The translations under genes and the position numbers were made by a program. Positions 8,206 through 17,623 of a DNA stretch of 64,000 bases are shown piece by piece. This DNA comes from Streptomyces sp. CB02923 (GTDB lineage: Bacteria; Actinomycetota; Actinomycetes; Streptomycetales; Streptomycetaceae). The notes under the pieces were generated by a model that did no database searches, was not told where the DNA came from, and was given only the letters and a program-made list of their open reading frames with translations. How positions within the stretch are numbered: position 1 is the stretch's first letter; each line of letters opens with the position of its first letter. The stretch covers positions 55,367-119,366 of the forward strand of contig NZ_LWKZ01000024.1 of NCBI RefSeq assembly GCF_001905005.1, read 5' to 3'.

Positions 8206-9072
8206 TCAGATCTCCTTGCGAAAGCCGCCCAGAAGGGCCTCGGTGGTCTGTGCCGGCGCGGCTTGCGCGCACATCCGGTCCAGTGCCTCCAGGAACTGCG
8301 AGACGTCGTCGCGCTGGTCGAAGTACACCGCGCCCACCAGGTTCTCCGCGTACGCGATGTCGGGCAGCTCCGGGATCGGGAACCGGAAGATGTGGAACGG
8401 CCCGTACATCGAGGGGTGCGGTCCGGCGGCGAACGGAATGATCTGCAGCCGGACGTTGGGCAGGGTGGTGGCCTCGGCCAGGTGCGCGATCTGTTCGCGC
8501 ATCACCCGCGGTCCGCCGATCGGGCGCCGGAAGACCGTCTCGTCCATGACCACCCAGAGCATGGGGGCGTCCGGGCGGGTGAGCAGCGACTGCCGCTCCA
8601 TGCGCAGCGCGAGCGCGCGGTCGATCTCCTCCCGCGCCGCGTGCGGCATACCGGCGCGCAGGACGGCGTGGGCGTACTCCTCGGTCTGCAGCAGCCCCGG
8701 TACGTAGTGGGGCTGGTAACCGCGGATGAGGTTGGCTTCGCTCTCCAGGCTCACATAGGCGCTGAACCATTCGGGCAGCACGTCGCGGTAGTTGTGCCAC
8801 CAGCCGGGCCGGTTGGCCTCGCGGGCCAGTTTGAGGAAGCCGTCGATCTCTTCCCGGTCGGTGACGCCGTAGGTCGCCAGCAGCTTCTCCACGTACGGGA
8901 TCTTGAGGCCGACCTCGGCCTTCTCCATACGCCGTACGGTGGCGTGCGTGACATCGAGGGCGCCGGCCGCCTGCTCGTAGGACAGCCCCGCCTTCTCGCG
9001 CAGGTCCTGCAGCCTCTTGCCGAGCACCACCCGCAGGACGGTCGGAGCGCCACCCGACCGTGCTTCCGCCAC
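8206..9072 (-). CDS. XRE-family regulator with DUF5753 domain (WhiJ-like)
   Basis: 288 residues. The N-terminal XRE helix-turn-helix is at about 17-72 (LRDLREKAGLSYEQ-type, ALDVTHATVRRMEKAEVG). The DUF5753 domain follows, recognisable from FSAYVSLESEANLIRGYQP and HYVPGLLQTEEYAHAVL. Family members act with an adjacent DUF397 protein in streptomycete developmental control; DNA binding is probably modulated by that partner. The GTG start has GGGAGGGG about 7 nt upstream. It is the first gene of a three-gene operon and is divergent from an RsbW-like ATPase 100 bp away. Confidence 0.92.
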   Translation of the reverse strand: MAEARSGGAPTVLRVVLGKRLQDLREKAGLSYEQAAGALDVTHATVRRMEKAEVGLKIPYVEKLLATYGVTDREEIDGFLKLAREANRPGWWHNYRDVLPEWFSAYVSLESEANLIRGYQPHYVPGLLQTEEYAHAVLRAGMPHAAREEIDRALALRMERQSLLTRPDAPMLWVVMDETVFRRPIGGPRVMREQIAHLAEATTLPNVRLQIIPFAAGPHPSMYGPFHIFRFPIPELPDIAYAENLVGAVYFDQRDDVSQFLEALDRMCAQAAPAQTTEALLGGFRKEI

Positions 9073-9172
9073 TTCTGATCCCCTCCCACCGACATGAGTG
9101 ATCAGCAGTGTGTCATGCCGTCAGAGGACCGAACAGACTGCGTTTGCGATTCTGCAAATTACACATTGATCC

Positions 9173-9670
9173 TTGCCATCGGTGACCAACATCGCACATA
9201 GTTGCGGAGTGGCTTCCTCCAACAACGCTCCTTCGTTAGGGCGCTGTGGCGGCTTCATCGCCGAGCGTCTCCGGGACGCGTTCCACTTGCCGGCGCGCCG
9301 TACCTCCGTACCGGAGGCGCGCAGACGCGTTCTCGCCGTGCTGCACGAGTGGGGCGCGGCAGAACAGGTCTGTGACGACGCCGAGTTGGTGGTCTCGGAG
9401 CTGTTCACCAACGCGGTACGGCACACCGACAGCGAGAAGGTCGACTGCGAACTGACGGTCGTCGGCGCGTACCTGCGCGTGGAGATCACCGATCAGGGCC
9501 GGGGCGACTCGGCGCCGCACGTCCAGCCCGGCAGTGTGGACAAGGAGTGCGGCCGGGGCCTGTTCCTCGTGGGCGCGCTCTCCGAGAGCTGGGGCGTCCG
9601 CCCCGACCCCACCGGCCGCGGCCGCACCGTCTGGGCCGACCTCCCCTACGGGAGCACCGTCACCCACTGA
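9173..9670 (+). CDS. ATP-binding protein, RsbW-like (HATPase_c_2)
   Basis: 165 residues from the TTG at 9173. The GHKL ATPase signatures are visible: N-box ELVVSELFTNAVRHT (about 75-90), G1 ITDQGRG, and G2 GRGLFLVGALSESWG. This is the short single-domain form of anti-sigma-factor kinase abundant in streptomycetes. It should phosphorylate or sequester a partner, which is not encoded here. The start is uncertain: GTG 9182 is in frame and the domain only begins near residue 27. It is divergent from the XRE-DUF397 operon, an arrangement often seen with these families. Confidence 0.85.
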   Translation: MPSVTNIAHSCGVASSNNAPSLGRCGGFIAERLRDAFHLPARRTSVPEARRRVLAVLHEWGAAEQVCDDAELVVSELFTNAVRHTDSEKVDCELTVVGAYLRVEITDQGRGDSAPHVQPGSVDKECGRGLFLVGALSESWGVRPDPTGRGRTVWADLPYGSTVTH

Positions 9671-9672
9671 AA

Positions 9673-9703
9673 CCGCCGCCCGCGCCTGGACGGCGGGCGG
9701 CGG
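9673..9703 (+). terminator. Hairpin terminator after the RsbW-like gene
   Basis: A perfect 11-bp stem, CCGCCGCCCGC with GCGGGCGGCGG, has a 9-nt loop and begins 2 nt after the stop codon. There is no U tract, as is common in Streptomyces. Confidence 0.7.
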
Positions 9704-9718
9704 GACGGCACCGCTGCT

Positions 9719-9800
9719 CCTCCAGAGGCTCCGGGTTCTCCGGGAACTCCAGGTTCTCCAGAGGCTCCAGGTTCTCCAGAGGCTCCAGGTTCTCCAGAGA
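9719..9800. repeat. 18-bp tandem repeat, 3 copies plus a degenerate copy
   Basis: The unit CTCCAGGTTCTCCAGAGG occurs at 9747-9764, 9765-9782 and 9783-9800 (last base changed), preceded by a degenerate copy. It lies between convergent genes. On the minus strand it would encode LEPLEN repeats, but no start or stop context makes it a gene. Confidence 0.8.
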
Positions 9801-9846
9801 CTCACGGGAAGGCGGCACCGCTGCTCCCCAAGGAAAGCAGGTCCGG

Positions 9847-10647
9847 CTACAGCGGAAGCAGGTCCGGCCGCTTCGCCTCCACGTGATCACCGGAGGACTC
9901 GCCACGCAGGCGGCGGCCGATCCACGGCACCAGGTGTTCCCGCGCCCAGTGGATGTTGTCCCGGCGCGCCTCGGCCGGGGTGCGCTCCGCCTCCGGCGGC
10001 CATTCCTGGTCCGGGTCGGCCGGTACGCCGAAGCCCAGCACCTCCGCGGCGCGCAGCGCCACACGCGTGTGCCCGTCGGCCGACAGGTGGAGCCGGTCAT
10101 CGCTCCAGGCACGCCGGTCCTGCACGGACTTCAGCGACCACAGGTCCAGGACCGGGCAGTCGTGCCGGTCGGCGATGGCCCGCACATGGGCGGTGTACGT
10201 CGCGATCTTGCCGCGCAGGTGCCGCAGCACCGGCATACCGCGGGTGTCGAACCCCGTGCACAGCAGCACGGTACCGACCGTCTCCCGCAGCGCGGCGACG
10301 GCCGCCTCGTACCGCTCGGCCACCGCGTCCGGGTCCGAGCCCGGCCGCAGGATGTCGTTGCCGCCGGCGCAGAACGTCACCAGGTCGGGGGCCAGGTCCC
10401 TGGCCCGCGGCACCTGCTCCTCCACGATCCGGTCCAGCAGGCGCCCGCGGACCGCGAGGTTGGCGTAACGGAAGTCGCCCTCCGCCCGCTGGTCCGACAG
10501 CAGGACCGCCAGCCGGTCCGCCCAGCCGATGTACGCCCCGTCACGGCCGGGATCCCCGACTCCCTCGGTGAAGCTGTCCCCGACGGCTGCGTACGACCCG
10601 ATGGCGCCATATGCGCCACTGCTCATCTTCTTCGAATCGTCTGCCAC
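9847..10647 (-). CDS. SGNH/GDSL-family hydrolase
   Basis: 266 residues. All four SGNH blocks are present: GDSFTEG (Ser nucleophile, about residue 25), a Gly in block II (AVRGRLLD), AGGNDIL (block III, Asn) and SDDRLHLSADGH (block V, Asp and His). It is probably an esterase or lipase of the TesA/PLD-esterase type. No signal peptide is visible, so it is likely cytoplasmic. The GTG at 10647 gives the longest form; ATG 10626 (MSSGAYGAIG) is an equally plausible start, since neither has a strong ribosome site. Confidence 0.88.
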   Translation of the reverse strand: MADDSKKMSSGAYGAIGSYAAVGDSFTEGVGDPGRDGAYIGWADRLAVLLSDQRAEGDFRYANLAVRGRLLDRIVEEQVPRARDLAPDLVTFCAGGNDILRPGSDPDAVAERYEAAVAALRETVGTVLLCTGFDTRGMPVLRHLRGKIATYTAHVRAIADRHDCPVLDLWSLKSVQDRRAWSDDRLHLSADGHTRVALRAAEVLGFGVPADPDQEWPPEAERTPAEARRDNIHWAREHLVPWIGRRLRGESSGDHVEAKRPDLLPL

Positions 10648-10895
10648 GTCAGGACATACTTCACCCCGGGAAGTGACTTACGCCATCGTAACCAGGGGTT
10701 GACGTGGGGTGATTAATGCCACCCGGTCAAATTCTGATCAAGTCGGAATAAGGAACGGGGGCCGCACGGCCTGTTCCGTACCGCCGCCGCGAGCCCGCGC
10801 TCACCGGCTGGAATGCGGGGTGCACCCATGTCGTATCGTCGGAGTGGCCCGCCTCGTCGACGAGCAGCGTCGGCGACCGATCCCGAGGAGCGCCC

Positions 10896-11705
10896 GTGAC
10901 GCAGCAGACCCCGGAGGTCCCGTCGACCGACTCCGAGCTCGCGGAGGTGCGCAACTTCCGTGACGTGGGCGGGTTGCCGACCGTGGACGGGCGCCGGGTG
11001 CGCAAGGGCCGGCTGTTCCGCAGCGGCCACCTGGCGGCGGCGACCGAGGCGGACGCGGCCTTCCTCGGCGGCCTCGGACTGCACACGGTCTTCGACTTCC
11101 GCAACGCCGCCGACATCAAGCTGGAAGGCCCCGACGTCGCACTGCCCGGCGTGCGGAACGTGAACATCCCGCTGACCGACCCGGCCGACGGCGCCGAGTT
11201 CTGGGCGATGGTGCGCGACGGCGAGCTGGGCCACCTGCGTACGGCGCTGGGCGACGGCAAGGCGGCGGGCCGGATGGCGCAGACGTACCGCCACATCATC
11301 ACCACCCGCACCGCGGACCACAGTCGCGTCCTGCACGCACTCGCCGAGGACAGCGTCCCCGCGCTCATGCACTGCGCGGCCGGCAAGGACCGGGCGGGCC
11401 TGTCCGTCGCCGTCACCCTGCTCGCGGTCGGCGTCGCCCCGGAAGCCGTCGAGGCCGACTACCTGGAGTCCAACGCCGCCCACCGCCGGTACAAGGTGCG
11501 CCGCTCCGACAACTCGGCGGCCGGCATGTCCCCCGAGGTCATGGAACTGCTCGCGCCGCTCTTCGACGCCCGCGCCGAATACCTGTCCGCGGCCCTCGAC
11601 GCCATCGAGACGACCTGGGGCTCGACGGAGACCTACCTGAGCGAGGGCCTGAAACTGTCCCCCGCGACCCGCGAACGGCTGCGCTTCCAGCTCCTGGAGG
11701 ACTGA
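10896..11705 (+). CDS. Tyrosine-protein phosphatase (LipA/PtpB-like)
   Basis: 269 residues. The phosphatase loop MHCAAGKDRAGLS is the C-x5-R motif, with Cys160 nucleophile and Arg166. The GKDR form is typical of the bacterial PtpB / Y_phosphatase3 family, which can act on phosphotyrosine and also phospholipids. The N-terminal RNFRDVGGLPT motif, at about 19-29, is conserved in this family. The GTG start has GAGGAG about 7 nt upstream. It is a single gene, convergent with peptide deformylase. Confidence 0.9.
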   Translation: MTQQTPEVPSTDSELAEVRNFRDVGGLPTVDGRRVRKGRLFRSGHLAAATEADAAFLGGLGLHTVFDFRNAADIKLEGPDVALPGVRNVNIPLTDPADGAEFWAMVRDGELGHLRTALGDGKAAGRMAQTYRHIITTRTADHSRVLHALAEDSVPALMHCAAGKDRAGLSVAVTLLAVGVAPEAVEADYLESNAAHRRYKVRRSDNSAAGMSPEVMELLAPLFDARAEYLSAALDAIETTWGSTETYLSEGLKLSPATRERLRFQLLED

Positions 11706-11748
11706 GCGGGCCCGGACGGCCACGGGCCGCGCCGCCCCGCGGCCGCGG

Positions 11749-12408
11749 TCACTTGCCCAGCTTCGCGGCCAAGGCCGCGCGCCGGGCGAACTTCTCCTCC
11801 TTGGACTCCTCCATCTCCCGGAGCGCCGTCTTGCGTTCCCGCCGGGCGAGCCGGTCCAGGTAGAGATGGCCGTGCAGGTGGTCCGTCTCGTGTTGCAGAC
11901 ACCGGGCGAAGTAGCCCCGGCCCTCGATCACCAGGGGGTGGCCGTCCTTGTCGCGGCCCCGTACGACAGCGCGGTCGAGGCGGGGCACGACGCGGTAGGG
12001 GCCGGGGACGGACAGGCATCCTTCGGATTCCTCGACCAGCCTGCGCTGCTCGGCCGGAACCTCGTCCAGGACCGGGTTGGCGATGTGCCCGACGTGGCGC
12101 ACCCCCCAGTCGTCCGTCATGTCCCAGACGAACAACCGAAGGTCCACACCGACCTGGTTGGCGGCGAGCCCGGCGCCCTCCGCCACCTGGTTCGTGGCGA
12201 ACATGTCGTCGATCAGCTGCGCGAGTTCCGGCGTGCCGAATCCGGTGACCTCCCGGCACGGGCGGTGCAGAACCTCCTCCCCCGCCACGGTGATGCGGCG
12301 CACCGCACCCCGTCCGACCTCCGGCGCGAGCCGCGGGTAGGAGTCCACGGGCTCGCCCTGCACGCGTACCCGGCGGTCCTGTGGGGTGTCACCGGAACCG
12401 ACAGTCAT
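11749..12408 (-). CDS. def: Peptide deformylase
   Basis: 219 residues. It removes the N-formyl group from new proteins. The three metal/active-site motifs are intact: GAGLAANQVG (78-87), EGCLSVP (129-135, Cys131 metal ligand) and QHETDHLHG (172-180, His173, Glu174, His177). The first 35 residues extend beyond the usual 170-180-residue form, and the tail is Lys/Arg/Glu-rich, as in other actinobacterial copies. Streptomycetes usually have several def genes, so this may be an accessory copy. Its promoter shares the gap holding the two CTTTGCAAAG palindromes. Confidence 0.93.
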   Translation of the reverse strand: MTVGSGDTPQDRRVRVQGEPVDSYPRLAPEVGRGAVRRITVAGEEVLHRPCREVTGFGTPELAQLIDDMFATNQVAEGAGLAANQVGVDLRLFVWDMTDDWGVRHVGHIANPVLDEVPAEQRRLVEESEGCLSVPGPYRVVPRLDRAVVRGRDKDGHPLVIEGRGYFARCLQHETDHLHGHLYLDRLARRERKTALREMEESKEEKFARRAALAAKLGK

Positions 12409-12487
12409 GGAACATCAACGCCTTCCGTACATGCCGGAGCGGGCCGGGGCGGTACCCCGGCCGGCGGCACATCAGCTTGACCGAACG

Positions 12488-12514
12488 CTTTGCAAAGTAG
12501 CACCCTTTGCAAAG
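12488..12514. promoter_or_regulatory. Paired palindromic operator CTTTGCAAAG x2
   Basis: The perfect 10-bp palindrome CTTTGCAAAG occurs at 12488-12497 and again at 12505-12514, 17 bp apart. The second copy abuts the probable GTG start of the ArsR-like gene (12514). The position fits autorepression, possibly with control of divergent def. A TTGACC at 12477-12482 could be a -35 element; no good -10 is seen. Confidence 0.55.
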
Positions 12515-13116
12515 TGAGCGATGAGAACCGTCGAACAGCCCCCACCGGACCGCCGTCGCACCGCGCCCGGCAGCCCCTCCCGGACCACCCCGTACGGATC
12601 GCCCTGCTGGACCTGCTCGCCGAGGTCGGCACCGTCACGTCTACGCAGGCCGCTGTCCGGCTCGGCCACAGCTCCGGACTCTGCTCCTTCCACCTGCGCC
12701 AGCTCGCCCGGCACGGCCTCATCGAAGAAGCGCCGCACGAAGGCGGGCGGGCCCGGCCGTGGCGGCTGCGCTGGGAGACCTCCCGGCGGCCCGCTCAGGA
12801 CGCACCACCGCAGCCGGAAGAGCCGCAGCGGTTCGACGCGCTGGCACGCGGGCTGGAGGACGAGAGCTATCAGCGCTGGCTGGCCCACCGGGGCCGGGCC
12901 CCGGCCGAGTGGCGGCACGATGAAGCCTTCAGCGCCGTGGTCCATCTGACTCCGGCGGAGCTGACCGAACTCGCCGCGTCCATCCGCCACCTGCTGGCCG
13001 CCTACGGTGACCGCGACCGGCACCCCGCCGCGCGTCCGGCGGGCGCGGTGGCGGTGGCCGCGGTCACCCGGCTGTTCCCCCTGCTGAACGAGCCTCCCGC
13101 GGAACGTCAGCGCTGA
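12514..13116 (+). CDS. ArsR-like winged-helix transcriptional regulator
   Basis: 200 residues from GTG 12514 (a TTG at 12490 in the first palindrome would add 8). The winged helix at about 25-85 reads PVRIALLDLLAEVGTV, TSTQAAVRLGHSSGLCSFHL, RQLARHGLIEEAP, an ArsR/HTH_20 pattern. No cysteine metal-site pair is evident in the recognition region. The C-terminal half is helical and resembles effector domains of uncharacterised actinobacterial members. No clear Shine-Dalgarno precedes either start, so the mRNA may be leaderless. Its 3' end overlaps the convergent aminotransferase by 10 bp. Confidence 0.82.
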   Translation: MSDENRRTAPTGPPSHRARQPLPDHPVRIALLDLLAEVGTVTSTQAAVRLGHSSGLCSFHLRQLARHGLIEEAPHEGGRARPWRLRWETSRRPAQDAPPQPEEPQRFDALARGLEDESYQRWLAHRGRAPAEWRHDEAFSAVVHLTPAELTELAASIRHLLAAYGDRDRHPAARPAGAVAVAAVTRLFPLLNEPPAERQR

Positions 13117-14495
13117 CGCGTCTGCAGCGCCTGCTTCATCAGCGTCCGCCCGAAGTCCCACATCAGGCCGCCGCCCTGGTGCGCGTCGTCCATCACCTCC
13201 GTGAACGCCGCCACGAACCGGTCCACCTCCCGCTCCCCGATCGTCAGGGGCGGGATGAGTTTGATGACCTCCAGATGGTCGCCGGAGACCTGGGTGAGGA
13301 TGCGGTGGCGCTGGAAGAGGGGGACCACGACCATCTGGGCGAACAGGCCCTTGCGGGCCGCCTGGAGCATGGTCCAGTGGCCGCGGAGTCGCAGGGACGT
13401 GGGACGGCCGAACTCGATGCCGATCATCAGTCCCCGGCCGCGGACGTCGTGCAGCAGCTCGTAGCGGTCGACGAGGGCGGCCAGCTTCGTACGGAGCAGA
13501 TCGCCGGTGTGCCGGGCGTTGGCGACGATCTGCTCGTCCTCCATGACGGACAGGACCGCCAGCCCGGCGGCCATCGCCTGGGCGTTGGCGCCGAAGCTGG
13601 CGGAGTGGACGAGGACGCGGTCCATGGACGAGTAGACCTTCTTGAAGATCCAGTCCTTGCCCAGGGTCGCCCCGACCGGCACATAACCGCCGGAGAGCGC
13701 CTTGGCCACGCACACCAGGTCCGGTTCCACGCCGTCCTCGTGCTGGTAGGCGAAGAAGTCGCCGGTGCGGCCCAGGCCGGTCTGCACCTCGTCGGCGATG
13801 AGCAGCGCCTTGTGCCGGTGCAGCAGTTCCTGGGCGGCGCGCAGGAATCCTGGGGGCGTGGGGTGTACGCCCTTGCCCTGGACCGGCTCGACGATGAAGG
13901 CCGCCACGTCGCCGCGCCGCAGCTCGCGTTCCAGCGCGTCGAGATCGCCCATCTCGATGCCGGTGTCGGGCAGCAGCGGTGCGAAGCCGTCGCGGAAGCC
14001 GTTCTCGCCGTTGACCGACAGGGAGCCGGTGGTCAGGCCGTGAAAGGCGTGGGTGCAGTACAGGACGCGGGGTTTTCCGGTGGCGTAGCGGGCGAACTTC
14101 AGGGCGGTCTCGACGGCTTCGGTGCCGCTGTTGCCGAGGAAGACGCGGTCCAGGTGAGGCGTGTGGGACAGCAGTTTCTCGGCGAGCAGGCCGGGCAGCG
14201 GCGGGCAGTCGAAGCGGGTGAGGTCGGCCAGCCCGGCGTCGAGGACATCGTGCAGTGCCTGCCGTACGACGGGGTGGTGGCGGCCGAGGCCCATCACCCC
14301 GAAACCGGCGAGCATGTCGAGGTGGTCCCGGCCGTCCTCGTCCCAGAAGTAGGCGCCCTCGGCCCGCTCGTAGACCTTGTCGAAGCCGATGGTGTGCAGC
14401 ATCCGCGGCAGTTGGTGGTTGATGTACCTGGCGTGCAGGTCGTAACGCTCGGCGCCGCGCTCGGCGAGCAGCTTGGTCAGGTCGAATCCGGTCAC
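13107..14495 (-). CDS. hpnO: Class III PLP aminotransferase of the hopanoid operon (HpnO-like)
   Basis: 462 residues. It has the class III aminotransferase fold: GNSGTEAVETALK (pyridoxal phosphate cradle), HAFHGLTTGSLS, LLIADEVQTGLGRTG and the Schiff-base lysine in CVAKALSGGY near residue 290. In hopanoid clusters this enzyme is thought to install the terminal amino group of aminobacteriohopanetriol from ribosylhopane-derived intermediates. Lys, Asp and Glu of the active site are present. It is last in the operon, 13 nt after dxs, and overlaps the convergent regulator by 10 bp. The assignment to hopanoids rests mainly on context; ornithine-type transaminases look similar. Confidence 0.85.
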   Translation of the reverse strand: MTGFDLTKLLAERGAERYDLHARYINHQLPRMLHTIGFDKVYERAEGAYFWDEDGRDHLDMLAGFGVMGLGRHHPVVRQALHDVLDAGLADLTRFDCPPLPGLLAEKLLSHTPHLDRVFLGNSGTEAVETALKFARYATGKPRVLYCTHAFHGLTTGSLSVNGENGFRDGFAPLLPDTGIEMGDLDALERELRRGDVAAFIVEPVQGKGVHPTPPGFLRAAQELLHRHKALLIADEVQTGLGRTGDFFAYQHEDGVEPDLVCVAKALSGGYVPVGATLGKDWIFKKVYSSMDRVLVHSASFGANAQAMAAGLAVLSVMEDEQIVANARHTGDLLRTKLAALVDRYELLHDVRGRGLMIGIEFGRPTSLRLRGHWTMLQAARKGLFAQMVVVPLFQRHRILTQVSGDHLEVIKLIPPLTIGEREVDRFVAAFTEVMDDAHQGGGLMWDFGRTLMKQALQTRQR

Positions 14496-14508
14496 GAGCC
14501 GTTCTCCG

Positions 14509-16389
14509 TCACGATGCGTTCTCCTTACGGGCCAGGGAGGCGCTGATCCGGCCGGCGATCTCGGCCGGGGTGAGCCCGATGTCGGCGAGCACCTCGCCGC
14601 GCTTGGCGTGCGCGAGGAACTGCTCGGGGATGCCGAAGGTCCGCAGCGGTACGTCCACCTCCGCGTCGCGCAGCGCCTGGCCGACCGCCGCCCCCACTCC
14701 CCCGTTGCGGCTGTTGTCCTCCACGACGGCCACCGAGGTGTGCCGCGCGGCCAGCCGGACGATCGCGGGGTCGACGGGCTTGACCCACCGCGGATCGACG
14801 ACGGTGACGCCGACGCCGCGCTCCGCGAGCAGCTCCGCGGCCCCCAGGCAGACCGGGGCCATCACGCCCACCGAGACCAGCAGGACGTCCTCGCGCTCGC
14901 CGCGGCCCAGCACGTCCACGCCGCCGATCCGCTCCAGCGCCGGGACCGGCTCGCCCACCGACTCCTTCGGGAAGCGCAGGACGGTCGGCGCGTCGTCCAC
15001 CTCGACGGCCTCGCGCAGTTCGGCGCGCAGCTGGTCGGCGTCGCGCGGCGCGGCGATCCTGAGGCCGGGGACGACACCGAGGACCGACATGTCCCACATG
15101 CCGTTGTGGCTCGGCCCGTCGGTGCCGGTCACACCGGCCCGGTCGAGGACGAAGGTGACGCCGCACTTGTGCAGCGCCACGTCCATCAGGACCTGGTCGA
15201 AGGCGCGGTTGAGGAAGGTCGCGTACACCGCGAAGACCGGGTGCAGACCGCCGGTGGCCAGGCCCGCCGCCGAGGTCGCCGCGTGCTGTTCGGCGATGCC
15301 CACGTCCCACGTACGGTCGGGGAAGGCGGCCGCGAACTTCCCGAGGCCGACGGGCTGCAGCATCGCCGCGGTGATCGCGACGACGTCCGGGCGCTCCTCG
15401 CCGATCCTGACCATCTCGTCGCCGAAGACCGAGGTCCACGACGGCGCGCCGGGCGGCGTGACGGGCTCGCAGGTCAGCGGGTCCATGGCGCCGACCGTGT
15501 GGAACCGGTCCGCCTCGTCCTCCAGCGCGGGCCGGTAGCCGCGGCCCTTCTCCGTACGGCAGTGGACCAGGACAGGCCCGTGGAAGCGGGCGGCCCGGCG
15601 CAGCGCGGACTCGACGGCGGCTATGTCGTGGCCGTCGATCGGGCCGACGTACTTCAGGCCCAGGTCCTCGAACATGCCCTGCGGGGCGAAGGCGTCCTTG
15701 AAGCCCTTCTTGGCGCCGTGCAGCGACTCGTACAGCGGGCGGCCCACGACGGGGGCGCGCTGCACGACCTCCTTGCCCCAGGCGAGGAAGCGCTCGTAGC
15801 CGTCGGTGGTGCGCAGGGTGGCGAGGTGGTTGGCGAGGCCGCCGATGGTGGGCGCGTACGAGCGCTCGTTGTCGTTGACGACGATGATGAGGGGGCGGTC
15901 CCTGGCGGCGGCGATGTTGTTGAGCGCTTCCCAGGCCATGCCGCCGGTCAGCGCGCCGTCCCCGATGACGGCCACGACGTGGTCGGCCAGGCCGCGGACC
16001 TGGTTGGCCTTGGCCAGGCCGTCGGCCCAGCCCAGGACGGTGGAGGCGTGGGAGTTCTCGATGACGTCGTGGTCGGACTCCTCCCGGGACGGGTAGCCGG
16101 ACAGTCCGCCCTTGCCGCGCAGTTTGGAGAAGTCCTGACGGCCGGTCAGCAGTTTGTGCACGTACGACTGGTGCCCGGTGTCCCACAGGATGCGGTCGGC
16201 GGGCGAGTCGAAGACCCGGTGCAGGGCGATGGTCAGCTCCACCACGCCCAGGTTGGGTCCCAGGTGACCGCCGGTCCGCGCCACCGCGTGCACGAGGAAC
16301 TGCCTGATCTCCTCGGCGAGTGTGCCGAGGGCTTCTCCGGGAATCTCCTTGAGGTCGCGCGGCTCACGGATCTGTTCCAGCATCGACAT
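14509..16389 (-). CDS. dxs: 1-deoxy-D-xylulose-5-phosphate synthase
   Basis: 626 residues, the normal DXS length. It condenses pyruvate and glyceraldehyde-3-phosphate to start the MEP isoprenoid pathway. The TPP-binding segment VIGDGALTGGMAWEALNN (about 145-165), GHQSYVHKLLTGR, and the transketolase-type glutamate in VGIAEQHAATSAAGLA are visible. ATG 16389 has GGAGGGGG upstream. It sits inside the hopanoid operon, giving extra precursor flux when hopanoids are made. A second housekeeping dxs elsewhere is likely, as in S. coelicolor. Confidence 0.96.
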   Translation of the reverse strand: MSMLEQIREPRDLKEIPGEALGTLAEEIRQFLVHAVARTGGHLGPNLGVVELTIALHRVFDSPADRILWDTGHQSYVHKLLTGRQDFSKLRGKGGLSGYPSREESDHDVIENSHASTVLGWADGLAKANQVRGLADHVVAVIGDGALTGGMAWEALNNIAAARDRPLIIVVNDNERSYAPTIGGLANHLATLRTTDGYERFLAWGKEVVQRAPVVGRPLYESLHGAKKGFKDAFAPQGMFEDLGLKYVGPIDGHDIAAVESALRRAARFHGPVLVHCRTEKGRGYRPALEDEADRFHTVGAMDPLTCEPVTPPGAPSWTSVFGDEMVRIGEERPDVVAITAAMLQPVGLGKFAAAFPDRTWDVGIAEQHAATSAAGLATGGLHPVFAVYATFLNRAFDQVLMDVALHKCGVTFVLDRAGVTGTDGPSHNGMWDMSVLGVVPGLRIAAPRDADQLRAELREAVEVDDAPTVLRFPKESVGEPVPALERIGGVDVLGRGEREDVLLVSVGVMAPVCLGAAELLAERGVGVTVVDPRWVKPVDPAIVRLAARHTSVAVVEDNSRNGGVGAAVGQALRDAEVDVPLRTFGIPEQFLAHAKRGEVLADIGLTPAEIAGRISASLARKENAS

Positions 16390-16425
16390 GCTCGGTCCCC
16401 CTCCATGGGTCCAGCTTTCACGGGT

Positions 16426-17619
<1,194 letters not shown>

Positions 17620-17623
17620 CACG

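Noticed and set aside
9719..9846. Possible small gene encoding LEPLEN repeats on the minus strand
   Set aside because: The open frame has no ribosome site, runs through the GDSL gene in another frame and is explained by a simple tandem repeat.
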